In this document: positions 10,178 to 17,748 of the stretch, piece by piece
Numbering within the stretch: the stretch's first letter is position 1
Layout: each line of letters opens with the position of its first letter
Assembly: GCF_900103455.1 (NCBI RefSeq)
Contig: NZ_FNHI01000002.1
Location: 248,001 to 312,000, forward strand
Source: Streptomyces wuyuanensis
Lineage (GTDB): Bacteria; Actinomycetota; Actinomycetes; Streptomycetales; Streptomycetaceae
DNA length: 64,000 nt
Direction of reading: 5' to 3'
Made by a program: the position numbers and the translations under genes
The notes under the pieces: model-generated
The model's database searches: none
The model's input: only the letters and a program-made list of their open reading frames with translations
Told to the model about the DNA's origin: nothing

Positions 10178-10921
10178 ATGAACGTCTTCGGAGTGGACAT
10201 CGGCGGATCGGGGATCAAAGGCGCCCCCGTGGACCTGGACCGCGGCGACCTCGCCGAGCCCCGCCACAAAGTACTCACCCCGCACCCGGCGGCGCCCGAG
10301 CCCGTGGCGGACTGCGTCGCCGAGGTGGTGCGGCACTTCGGATGGTCCGGCCCTGTCGGGGTCACCTTCCCCGGAGTGGTCACCGGCTCGGTCATCCGTA
10401 CGGCCGCCAACGTCGACAAGAACTGGATCGACGTCGACGCCGCCGAGCTTCTGCGTGAACGGCTCGGCATGCCGGTGACCGTGCTCAACGACGCGGACGC
10501 GGCCGGAGTGGCCGAGATGACCTTCGGCGCGGGCAAGGGCCGCAAGGGCACGGTGATGCTGCTGACCTTCGGTACGGGCATCGGCAGCGCGCTCTTCCTG
10601 GACGGCAGGCTCGTGCCGAACACGGAGCTCGGCCATCTGGAGCTGAACAACCACGAGGCCGAGAAGCGCGCGTCGACGAAGGTCAAGGAGGACGAGGGGC
10701 TGAGCTGGGAGCACTGGGCCCGCCGGGTCCAGAAGTACCTGGCCCACCTCGAGATGCTCTTCTCGCCCGAGCTGTTCATCATCGGCGGCGGGGTGAGCCG
10801 CAAGGCGGACAAGTTCGTTCCGCTCCTCCACCACATCCGGGCGGAGATCGTCCCGGCCCAGCTCCAGAACAACGCGGGCATCGTCGGAGCGGCGATGACG
10901 GCGGCGGCCGAGCACCGCTGA
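10178..10921 (+). CDS. ppgK: Polyphosphate glucokinase (ROK family)
   Basis: Phosphorylates glucose to glucose-6-phosphate using polyphosphate (often also ATP). It is a 247-residue ROK-fold protein. Motifs visible are the N-terminal phosphate loop FGVDIGGSGIKGAPVDL, the sugar-site VLNDADAAGVAEM, the phosphate-2 loop LTFGTGIGSALF and the glucose-contacting ELGHLELN. The actinobacterial PpgK pattern KVKEDEGLSWEHWARRVQKYL near residue 170 separates it from ordinary ATP glucokinases. ATG 10178 is preferred over GTG 10172 because of the -10 spacing. It is followed by two hairpins. Confidence 0.94.
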   Translation: MNVFGVDIGGSGIKGAPVDLDRGDLAEPRHKVLTPHPAAPEPVADCVAEVVRHFGWSGPVGVTFPGVVTGSVIRTAANVDKNWIDVDAAELLRERLGMPVTVLNDADAAGVAEMTFGAGKGRKGTVMLLTFGTGIGSALFLDGRLVPNTELGHLELNNHEAEKRASTKVKEDEGLSWEHWARRVQKYLAHLEMLFSPELFIIGGGVSRKADKFVPLLHHIRAEIVPAQLQNNAGIVGAAMTAAAEHR

Positions 10922-10969
10922 TCCCTGCCCGCCCGCCGGAATGACGGCGGGCGTCGACGGCGGACCACG

Positions 10970-11005
10970 GAAAGGCGCCCGTCACGGGACCGACGGGCGC
11001 CTTTC
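10970..11005. terminator. Bidirectional terminator between ppgK and the DUF6542 gene
   Basis: A perfect 14-bp stem (10970-10983 with 10992-11005) with an 8-nt loop. A smaller 7-bp hairpin (10932-10951) precedes it directly after ppgK. Confidence 0.88.
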
Positions 11006-11028
11006 CCCCGGATGCGGAGGGCGGTCGC

Positions 11029-11682
11029 TCAGGCGCGGCGGGGCGGCGCGGCAGGCCGGCGGGTACGGCGCCGGGTCGTCATCAGCCGGATCTTCCGCAC
11101 GGTCGCGATCAGCCCCGCGACGAGGGTGCCCCCGTACAGCCAGCCCGCCTGCACCGCCAGCGCGGTGACCACGGCCATGATCTGGACGCCGATGCCCCCG
11201 GACCCGCCGGTCCCCTCCGAACCGCCCGTGATCGGCAGCAGCCCCACGGCGAAGGCGATCGGCACGCTGATCGGCGCGGTGACCAGGTCGGCGCTCCGCA
11301 CCCAGAACGCGGTCAGGGCGCTGACCGGCAGGAACAGCACCCCGTACACGATGGCGGAGCCGTCGAACAGGAGCTGGTCGAGCGAGCCGATCACCAGCAT
11401 CAGAGTGCAGACGAACAGTCCGGCGCCCAGTCCCGTCAGCCGTGGGTTCGGCAGTCTGCGCAGGGCGGCCACCACCGGGGGGCCCTGACGCGCGGGCCGC
11501 GGGGCGGGCCGCTTCCCCGGCCGCTGCGGGGTGTCCGGCTGCCCCGGCCCGCCGGACCGGGCCGTGACCCGGTACACCGAGGCGCCCTCGATGAGGGCGC
11601 CCTTGGACAGGGGGGCCTGCTGCGAAAGAGGGGCCTGCGGCCGCGGCCGCCTCGACGGGGTACCAGTCCTTTGCTGCTCCAC
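11029..11682 (-). CDS. DUF6542 membrane protein
   Basis: A 217-residue protein with an 85-residue Pro/Arg-rich hydrophilic N-terminus followed by about four hydrophobic helices (roughly residues 88-107, 110-130, 133-155 and 172-195) and a strongly basic C-terminus (TTRRRTRRPAAPPRRA). The layout matches actinobacterial DUF6542 membrane proteins of unknown function that sit beside ychF. The start lies beneath CTGCTCCACGTG. It is convergent with ppgK and divergent from ychF. Confidence 0.75.
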   Translation of the reverse strand: MEQQRTGTPSRRPRPQAPLSQQAPLSKGALIEGASVYRVTARSGGPGQPDTPQRPGKRPAPRPARQGPPVVAALRRLPNPRLTGLGAGLFVCTLMLVIGSLDQLLFDGSAIVYGVLFLPVSALTAFWVRSADLVTAPISVPIAFAVGLLPITGGSEGTGGSGGIGVQIMAVVTALAVQAGWLYGGTLVAGLIATVRKIRLMTTRRRTRRPAAPPRRA

Positions 11683-11864
11683 GTGACCAACGTAGGTCGC
11701 GATGTGCGATCAGTACGTCACGGGACACGCCCTTTGGGTGAGCTTGGTCAAGAGTTCGAGACGTCGCACGCGTGACGTACTCGGGCGGCCCGCCCGTAAA
11801 CTGGGGGATCGGCCCACTCCCGGGCCCGGCCACCAGCCAGTCCTCACTCCAGGAAGTCGCCAAC

Positions 11865-12953
11865 GTGTCGCTCACGATCGGAATCGTCGGTCTGCCGAAT
11901 GTCGGCAAGTCGACCCTGTTCAACGCCCTGACCAAGAACGACGTGCTGGCGGCCAACTACCCGTTCGCCACCATCGAGCCCAACGTGGGCGTGGTCGGCG
12001 TCCCCGACGCCCGGCTCGGCAAGCTGGCCGAGATCTTCGGCTCGCAGCGGGTCCTGCCCGCGACGGTCGACTTCGTCGACATCGCCGGCATCGTCCGCGG
12101 CGCCAGCGAGGGCGAGGGCCTGGGCAACAAGTTCCTGGCGAACATCCGCGAGTCCGACGCGATCTGCCAGGTCATCCGTGCCTTCGAGGACGAGAACGTC
12201 GTCCACGTCGACGGCAAGGTCTCGCCGAAGGACGACATCGAGACCATCAACACCGAGCTGATCCTCGCCGACCTCCAGACCATCGAGAAGGTCCTGCCGC
12301 GACTCCAGAAGGAGTCCCGGATCAAGAAGGACGTGGCGCCGAAGGTCGCGGCGGTCGAGGCCGCCAAGGAGATCCTCGAGAGGGGCGACACCCTCTTCTC
12401 CCAGGGCATCGTGCAGGGCTCGGAGAACACCGAGCTGCTCCACGACCTGCACCTGCTGACCACCAAGCCGTTCCTCTACGTCTTCAACGTCGACGAGGAC
12501 GAGCTGACGGACGACTCCTTCAAGGACGAGCAGCGCGCGCTGGTCGCCCCGGCCGAGGCGATCTTCCTCAACGCCAAGCTGGAGGCGGACCTCGCCGAGC
12601 TCGACGAGGAGGACGCCATGGAGCTCCTCCAGTCCGTCGGCGCCGAGGAGCCCGGCCTCGCCACGCTGGCCCGCGTCGGCTTCGACACGCTGGGCCTGCA
12701 GACCTACCTGACGGCGGGCCCCAAGGAGTCCCGCGCCTGGACGATCAAGAAGGGCGCGACGGCCCCCGAGGCGGCTGGTGTGATCCACACCGACTTCCAG
12801 AAGGGCTTCATCAAGGCCGAGGTCATCTCCTTCGCCGACCTCGTCGACACCGGCTCGGTCGCCGACGCCCGCGCGGCGGGCAAGGCGCGCATGGAGGGCA
12901 AGGACTACGTGATGCAGGACGGGGACGTGGTGGAGTTCCGCTTCAACGTCTAA
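11865..12953 (+). CDS. ychF: Redox-regulated ATPase YchF (OLA1 subfamily)
   Basis: A 362-residue Obg-related P-loop protein that prefers ATP and associates with ribosomes. Features are the P-loop GLPNVGKSTLFNALT at residues 9-23, the switch region FVDIAGIVRGASEGEGLGNKF, NVDEDE in place of the GTP-specific NKxD (hence ATP preference), a coiled-coil insertion and a C-terminal TGS domain. The TGS domain contains KKGATAPEAAGVIHTDFQ. GTG 11865 after AGGAAG is chosen; it gives the exact family length. The upstream extension to 11772 is not supported. A strong terminator follows at 13142. Confidence 0.97.
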   Translation: MSLTIGIVGLPNVGKSTLFNALTKNDVLAANYPFATIEPNVGVVGVPDARLGKLAEIFGSQRVLPATVDFVDIAGIVRGASEGEGLGNKFLANIRESDAICQVIRAFEDENVVHVDGKVSPKDDIETINTELILADLQTIEKVLPRLQKESRIKKDVAPKVAAVEAAKEILERGDTLFSQGIVQGSENTELLHDLHLLTTKPFLYVFNVDEDELTDDSFKDEQRALVAPAEAIFLNAKLEADLAELDEEDAMELLQSVGAEEPGLATLARVGFDTLGLQTYLTAGPKESRAWTIKKGATAPEAAGVIHTDFQKGFIKAEVISFADLVDTGSVADARAAGKARMEGKDYVMQDGDVVEFRFNV

Positions 12954-13141
12954 CTCGACAGCGCCGAGCGCCCCGCCGAGGTCCTCAACTGGCGCATCGC
13001 CGCTCAGCCGAACCGGCGGACGCAAGCGGCTCGCAGGCAAAGCACCATCAGCGGCACATCAGCGGTCCGCCACGCCACACTCTCCGGCCACGCCAGTTCA
13101 TGAGGCCCGAAGAACGCGGTCGGCGCCGCTGACCCCGGTCA

Positions 13142-13172
13142 GATGCCCCGCCATGCGTAGTGGCGGGGCATC
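13142..13172. terminator. Terminator between ychF and the SUKH-like gene
   Basis: A perfect 12-bp stem (13142-13153 with 13161-13172) and 7-nt loop between convergent genes. The 188 bases between ychF and this hairpin hold no recognisable gene. Confidence 0.85.
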
Positions 13173-13181
13173 GAGTCGGGT

Positions 13182-13715
13182 TCAACGGCAAAGATTCATG
13201 ATGGTGTCGTCGAAGTCGGGAAACTCCTGTGCGGCCTGCGCGATGATCGTCGCTGCCGACGCGCGGCGGTCCGGAGCAAATTGCTCCGCGATGGCCGCCA
13301 GGTCGCGATTGACCCGGGGAGCCCAATCGGGCTCGGGCTCGTACGAGGCGGCTGCTTCCCACGGACCGAAGCCGTCAGCAAGCAGCCACAGAAAGCCACC
13401 CAGGTCGCGAGCGACGACGCCTGTTTCTCCTTCGGAGCCCAGAAAGACAACGGGCTGCTCTACCAGTTCCTGACCTGGACGAACCAGCCAGAACGCCGCG
13501 TTCCCGCCGGTGCCGTCCTGGCCAAATACGCGGAAGTCGTCGCCGTTCAGCTCGCCGTTGCCGGTCCACGCGCGAAACCACTCGGTGGTCTCATCGGCGG
13601 TCAGGAAGGACTCGTAGGGTTCGAAGTCGACACCGTCCTCGCCAATGCATTTGAGCCGGACCGCCATGGCAGCGGCGAGCGCGGCGGGGAACTGGCGATC
13701 TCCGTTCGCGGTCAT
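13182..13715 (-). CDS. SMI1/KNR4 (SUKH)-like protein
   Basis: A 177-residue soluble protein with no signal peptide. The middle (about residues 50-125) has the SUKH-like rhythm: a short FRVFGQDGTGGNAAFWLVRP strand pair, then PVVFLGSEGETGVVARDLGGFLWLLADGFGPWEA, which resembles the beta-hairpin plus FLxLLAxG helix of SMI1/KNR4 proteins. SUKH proteins often act as immunity proteins to polymorphic toxins. No toxin gene is adjacent, so this would be an orphan. ATG 13715 is preferred over GTG 13751. It lies between ychF and the accessory block and is probably not core. Confidence 0.6.
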   Translation of the reverse strand: MTANGDRQFPAALAAAMAVRLKCIGEDGVDFEPYESFLTADETTEWFRAWTGNGELNGDDFRVFGQDGTGGNAAFWLVRPGQELVEQPVVFLGSEGETGVVARDLGGFLWLLADGFGPWEAAASYEPEPDWAPRVNRDLAAIAEQFAPDRRASAATIIAQAAQEFPDFDDTIMNLCR

Positions 13716-13956
13716 GCGATGAGAGTAGCGATCGTTTGGGCTTGGCAGCACCGCCTGCTATCCATCCCAGCCGGCGCAGCGACTCGGCACCGTCAACTCA
13801 CTCAGCTGCACGAACAGCTTCGCTGCCCTCTCGTTCAGAGACTGAACGGGTGGAGGAGTCCGCCTGGCTCCAGGTACCTGCCCCAGGTGCGGCGCCGGTC
13901 CGGAATCCGCTGCACCGTACGCACCCGAGGGGCACCGTCACCGGATCGTCGATCCG

Positions 13957-14340
13957 TCGAAGGCGCCCTCCGGGCTGGGCTCGGCCACGTCGACGGCCAG
14001 ACCGAGGCCCTCCTCCACATCACCTACGCCCGCGCCTACGCCGCAGTCAACGAGAACACCTCGGCCGCGCGCCCTACTCGCCGCCGAAGACGCCCTCCTC
14101 CGAGACGACGGCCCCCAATCCAGTTACTCCCGCGTCAGCGGCACCGTGGCCAGCCACACCGCCCGAACCCTGACCGACCTCGCCGACCACATCGGCACCG
14201 AGCAGCAGCACCGAGACGCCCTCACCCGCTGGGATCCCCGAAACGTACAAGCGCGTCCACGCACTCACTTACGCCGACCTCGGCGACAGCCGCGCCGCCC
14301 GGGCCCGTGCTGACGAGGCCGTCGCCGCCTTCCTGGCAGG
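13957..14340 (+). pseudogene. Frameshifted remnant of an XRE/TPR-type regulator (C-terminal part)
   Basis: The plus strand encodes, with two frameshifts, the C-terminal half of the Streptomyces XRE regulators that carry a TPR-like region. Frame one reads GLGHVDGQTEALLHITYARAYAAVNENTSAAR (about 13971-14070). A 2-nt deletion near 14064-14073 moves to LLAAEDALLRDDGPQSSYSR...HRDALTRWDP (to about 14237). An extra C in the CCCC run near 14236-14239 moves to ETYKRVHALTYADLGDS...ADEAVAAFLAG (to 14340). The reading then ends without the family's last about 50 residues. The helix-turn-helix N-terminus is absent: 13716-13956 shows nothing recognisable. It is therefore truncated at both ends, which suggests a rearrangement junction near 14340, just before the biosynthetic cluster. 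Confidence 0.7.
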
Positions 14341-14522
14341 CGTCACGCATCCGGCGACTCCGAGGCTCGGCGAATTCCGCCCAAAGGAAGGCGAGTTGGG
14401 GTGCCAGAGGCGCTGCGGGCCGAGGCGCCCGAGGAGTGCTCGGGTCTGGCCCGACTTGCGAAGACAGCGCCGTACGGCGCGGTAACATCGCATTTCTTTG
14501 AGCAGTGACACGGGGAAGTTGT

Positions 14523-15356
14523 ATGTGGGGCGAAGAGCGCGGTACCGAACCCAAGGCGTCCAGTGGGTCCATCGCGGTGGACACGGCGGGACTCGCGGTC
14601 CTCCTGCGGAGCTGGCGCGCCCGTGCCGGGCAGCGACTCGGCCTGGGCAGCCCCCTGCCCCAAGTGGAAGTGGCCTCCGAACTCGGCATGAGCGAGCGGT
14701 GGTACCGCGAACTGGAACGCGGCTCGATCCCGCGTCTGGATCCCCGCGTACTGTCCCGTCTGGCGGACGTCCTGCGCCTCGACGCGGACGAACGTGCGGC
14801 GCTGCACTTCCACGCCTTCGGCGGCACCCCGTACGCAACCCCGTCCCGCTCCGGCCGCCCGGCCGACCGGCCCGCCCTCCAGCAGCTGGTCGACCGGCAG
14901 ATGCCGCGCCCCGCCTACGTGACCGACACCCGTTGGGACATCGTCACGCACAACAGCGCCATGGCCGAGTGGTTCCCCTGGGTCCTCGCCCAGGACGCCA
15001 ACCTCATCCGCTGGGCCCTGACCAGCCCGGAGGCCCGTGAGCAACTGGTGGACTGGTCCCGTCACGCGTACATCTACCTGGCCATGGTCCGCTTCGCCAT
15101 GGCCGAGCGCCCGGACGATCCGGGCCTCTCGGCGCTGCTGCACGAGATCCTCCAGGACCCCGCCTGCCGGCGCCTCTGGACAGAGCGGACGTGCATCGTC
15201 GGCAACCGCGACGGCCACCGCTTCCGGCTTCGCCTGCCGCACGTCGCCCCCGCGGTCATCGAAGTGGTGACGCAGGTCCTCCTGCCCGCCGGACACCCGG
15301 GACTGCGATTCGTCGTTCTCGGAGACGAGCCGTCGTCCCCGGCCGACGGCAACTGA
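14523..15356 (+). CDS. XRE-family regulator with MmyB-like ligand-binding domain (putative cluster regulator)
   Basis: A 277-residue protein. An N-terminal Cro/CI-type helix-turn-helix spans about residues 15-80 (LLRSWRARAG; QVEVASELGMSERWYRELERGS; LSRLADVLRLD). It is followed by an MmyB-like ligand-binding domain (about 100-270) with HNSAMAEWFPWVL, LIRWAL and a C-terminal FVVLGD. MmyB-type proteins are actinobacterial transcription factors whose PAS-like C-terminal domain binds a small, possibly fatty-acid-like ligand. ATG 14523 follows GGGGAAG; GTG 14505 is an in-frame alternative. It lies 187 nt upstream of the biosynthetic operon, with twin palindromes in between, so it is the obvious candidate to control that operon. 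Confidence 0.88.
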   Translation: MWGEERGTEPKASSGSIAVDTAGLAVLLRSWRARAGQRLGLGSPLPQVEVASELGMSERWYRELERGSIPRLDPRVLSRLADVLRLDADERAALHFHAFGGTPYATPSRSGRPADRPALQQLVDRQMPRPAYVTDTRWDIVTHNSAMAEWFPWVLAQDANLIRWALTSPEAREQLVDWSRHAYIYLAMVRFAMAERPDDPGLSALLHEILQDPACRRLWTERTCIVGNRDGHRFRLRLPHVAPAVIEVVTQVLLPAGHPGLRFVVLGDEPSSPADGN

Positions 15357-15393
15357 TTACACGCCACCGCAACCCGGGAATCAATACCCGGTG

Positions 15394-15446
15394 ACCGGCA
15401 AAGAATTGCCGGTGTCGATTCGAGTGTCACCGGCAAATCTTTGCCG
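15394..15446. promoter_or_regulatory. Two similar palindromes upstream of the biosynthetic operon
   Basis: Site 1 is ACCGGCAA-AGAA-TTGCCGGT (15394-15413). Site 2 is CGGCAAA-TC-TTTGCCG (15431-15446). Their centres are 35 bp apart. Both share the half-site CGGCAA. A TTGACA (15458-15463) lies just downstream as a possible -35, though no good -10 follows. They probably bind a dimeric regulator, most simply the adjacent XRE/MmyB protein. Confidence 0.55.
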
Positions 15447-15542
15447 ATCGGCAGGCATTGACAGAAGAAATGGCTTGCGGGTTTTCTCGATTCGCGAGGC
15501 GGTTCAAGCCGCCCAGTTCGAGAGAGAATCCGGAGACCGGCG

Positions 15543-16493
15543 TTGCAGGCGCTTATGAACATCGAGAAGGCAATCCTGGGACGGGGCGACTGGGATGCCA
15601 CCCGGCAGGAGGGCGCCGCAAGGCAGGACTCCACCGCCCGACCCGTCCGGCGCGTCGGCGTGGTGGGCTCGGGCACCATGGGCGGCGGCATCGCCGAACT
15701 GTGCGCTCTGCGCGGCCTGGACGTCCGGCTCGCGGTGTCCCGGGAGTCCTCGCTGGTCTCCGCGCCCCGGCGCCTCGCGGCGTCCCTGGACCGACGGGTG
15801 TCCAGGAACCAGCTCTCCGAGGCGGACCGGGACGCCGCGCTCTCCCGGGTCTCCGTCACCACCGACCTGGCGGACCTGGGCGACCGCCGGCTCGTGATCG
15901 AGGCCGTTCCCGAGGACGAGGACCTCAAGCTCGACCTGTTCACCACGCTCGACAAGGCCGTGGACCCGGACGCGATCCTGGCCTCGACGACCTCGGCCAT
16001 CACCATCACCCGGCTCGCACGTGCCACGGCACACCCCGGCCGGGTGATCGGGATGCACTTCTTCAACCCGGTCGTCTCGTTGCCGCTGGTGGAACTGGTC
16101 CCGACGCTTCTCACCGACCCGGCCGTCCTCCGGAGCGCGGAGACGTTCGTCGCCGAGACGCTCGGCAAGGAGCCGATCACGGCGGGGGACCGCAGCGGGT
16201 TCGTGGTCAACGCACTGCTCGTCCCGTACCTGCTGTCCGCCGTCCGCATGCTCGAATCGGGCTACGCGTCGACCGAGCACATCGACCGCGGAATGGAAGG
16301 CGGCTGCGCCCATCCCATGGGTCCCCTGCGGCTGTGCGATCTCATCGGTCTCGACGTCGTCGCGGCGGCTGCCGACGCCCTGTACGAGGAATTCAAGGAG
16401 CCGCTCTACGCTCCGCCGTCACTGCTGTCGCGCATGGTGGAATCCGGCCTTCTCGGCAGAAAGACCGGCCGCGGATTCTACGCGTACGCATAG
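15543..16493 (+). CDS. 3-hydroxyacyl-CoA dehydrogenase-like enzyme (first operon gene)
   Basis: A 316-residue NAD(P)-dependent oxidoreductase of the 3-hydroxybutyryl-CoA dehydrogenase family. The Rossmann motif GVVGSGTMGGGIAEL begins near residue 39, STTSAI and the catalytic-His GMHFFNPV lie in the middle, and the C-terminal helical domain has RSGFVVNALLVPYL, PMGPLRLCDLIGLD and GRKTGRGFYAY. An extension of about 35 residues precedes the Rossmann fold. TTG 15543 is chosen because GGAG lies 7 nt before it and because the resulting MQALMNIEK resembles the start of the next protein; ATG 15555 would be 19 nt from the ribosome site. It may set the oxidation state of a beta-position carbonyl in the cluster's product. 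The substrate is unknown. Confidence 0.85.
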   Translation: MQALMNIEKAILGRGDWDATRQEGAARQDSTARPVRRVGVVGSGTMGGGIAELCALRGLDVRLAVSRESSLVSAPRRLAASLDRRVSRNQLSEADRDAALSRVSVTTDLADLGDRRLVIEAVPEDEDLKLDLFTTLDKAVDPDAILASTTSAITITRLARATAHPGRVIGMHFFNPVVSLPLVELVPTLLTDPAVLRSAETFVAETLGKEPITAGDRSGFVVNALLVPYLLSAVRMLESGYASTEHIDRGMEGGCAHPMGPLRLCDLIGLDVVAAAADALYEEFKEPLYAPPSLLSRMVESGLLGRKTGRGFYAYA

Positions 16494-16536
16494 CTCACGA
16501 GGCGCCACCGTCCCACGGATTTTGAGGAACACACGC

Positions 16537-17748
16537 ATGCACGCGTACATGAACATCAAGAAGTCGGCGCGGATAAGCCACGACTTCTGGGAGACCACCA
16601 CAGAGGCCGGCATGTTCGACATCGTCGCGGCCGGTCTGGGCGAGGGACGGCACAGGTCGCTGGCCGACGGCCACGAGTTCGTCAACATGTCCTCGTACTC
16701 GTACCTCGGCCTGGACACCCATCCGAAGATCGTCCAAGGCGCGATCGACGCCGTGAGGGCGGAAGGAGCGCTCAACACCTCGACCTCCCGGATGCGGATA
16801 CGCTTCGCCGCGCTCAGGGATGCCGAGGACGCCCTGTCGGAGTTGTTCGACGTGGAGGCCGTGACCGTGGCCTCCTGCGCCGCGGCGGCCTGGGCGAGCC
16901 TGCCCCTGCTCGCCTCCGGACTCCTCACCGACGGCACGCCGCCGTTGATGGTCTTCGACAAGAACGCGCACTTCTGCCTCAACGCGATGAAGCCGAACGT
17001 CGCCGACGAGGCCCCCCTCACCACCATCCGGCACAACGACGTCGACGCCCTCGAAGACCTCTGCAGGCAGCACCCCCAGGTCGCCTACATCGCCGACGGC
17101 GTGTACAGCACCGGTGGGAAGGCGCCCGTCGAGGAGCTGCTCCGACTGCAGGAGAAGCACGGCCTGTTCCTGTTCTTCGACGAGGCCCACGGCATCTCCA
17201 CCGTCGGCGAGCGCGGCCGCGGAGCGGTCCTGGAGACCATGGGCGGGATCAACGACCGGACCCTGATCATCACATCCCTCAACAAGGGCTTCGGCGCATC
17301 GGGCGGTGCGATCTTCCTCGGCCGCAAGGGCTCACCTGCGCGGCGCGACGTCGCCCTGCGCAACGGCGGCCCGCTGATGTGGTCGCAGAGGATCAACACC
17401 GCCGGTCTCGGTGCCGTGCTGGCCTCGGCCGAACTGCACCGCTCGGACGAACTCCCGTTGCTCCAGCGCCGGCTCCAGCGGAACATCGACCTGTTCGACA
17501 GCCTGCTCCCGACCGGGCTGAGCGGCGACGGACTGCCCATCCGCTTCGTGGACATCGGCTCCGAGGACGCGACCGTCCGTCTGGCGCAGGCGCTCCTGGA
17601 GCGGGGCTACTACGCCTCGCCCATCTTCTTCCCCGTCATCGCCCGCGGAAAGGCCGGCCTGAGGCTGATGCTCCGCGCGAACATGAGCGCCGCCGAGATC
17701 GAGGACTTCTGCAGGCAGCTCAAGGAACTGAGGGACCGGCATGTCTGA
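16537..17748 (+). CDS. Alpha-oxoamine synthase family PLP enzyme (AONS/ALAS/SPT fold)
   Basis: A 403-residue fold-type I PLP enzyme of the family that decarboxylatively condenses an amino acid with an acyl-CoA (BioF, 5-aminolevulinate synthase, serine palmitoyltransferase). Visible motifs are the N-terminal VNMSSYSYLGL, the substrate loop region NTSTSRMR, the PLP Asp/His of FFDEAHGISTVGERGRG, and the Schiff-base lysine in ITSLNKGFGASGGAIF. The closing segment is PVIARGKAGLRLMLRANMS. ATG 16537, 8 nt after GAGGA, gives MHAYMNIKK. It lies 43 nt after the dehydrogenase gene and overlaps the exporter gene by 8 nt. No biotin or haem genes adjoin, so a specialised alpha-amino-ketone product is inferred. 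Confidence 0.88.
   Translation: MHAYMNIKKSARISHDFWETTTEAGMFDIVAAGLGEGRHRSLADGHEFVNMSSYSYLGLDTHPKIVQGAIDAVRAEGALNTSTSRMRIRFAALRDAEDALSELFDVEAVTVASCAAAAWASLPLLASGLLTDGTPPLMVFDKNAHFCLNAMKPNVADEAPLTTIRHNDVDALEDLCRQHPQVAYIADGVYSTGGKAPVEELLRLQEKHGLFLFFDEAHGISTVGERGRGAVLETMGGINDRTLIITSLNKGFGASGGAIFLGRKGSPARRDVALRNGGPLMWSQRINTAGLGAVLASAELHRSDELPLLQRRLQRNIDLFDSLLPTGLSGDGLPIRFVDIGSEDATVRLAQALLERGYYASPIFFPVIARGKAGLRLMLRANMSAAEIEDFCRQLKELRDRHV

Noticed and set aside
8950-10968. Upstream extension of the APC permease frame to a 1134-codon ORF
   Set aside because: It is the antisense of ispH and ppgK. High GC leaves shadow frames open; the extension has no family character and the permease has its own normal start.
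13855-13920. Possible tRNA-like stretch (GGTGGAGGAGTCCGCC...)
   Set aside because: No cloverleaf with T-loop GTTCGA and matching acceptor stem can be folded.
15543-16563. The shared MNI-x-K peptide as a RiPP leader or precursor
   Set aside because: Each peptide is fused in frame to a full enzyme and no separate precursor ORF or maturase is present.
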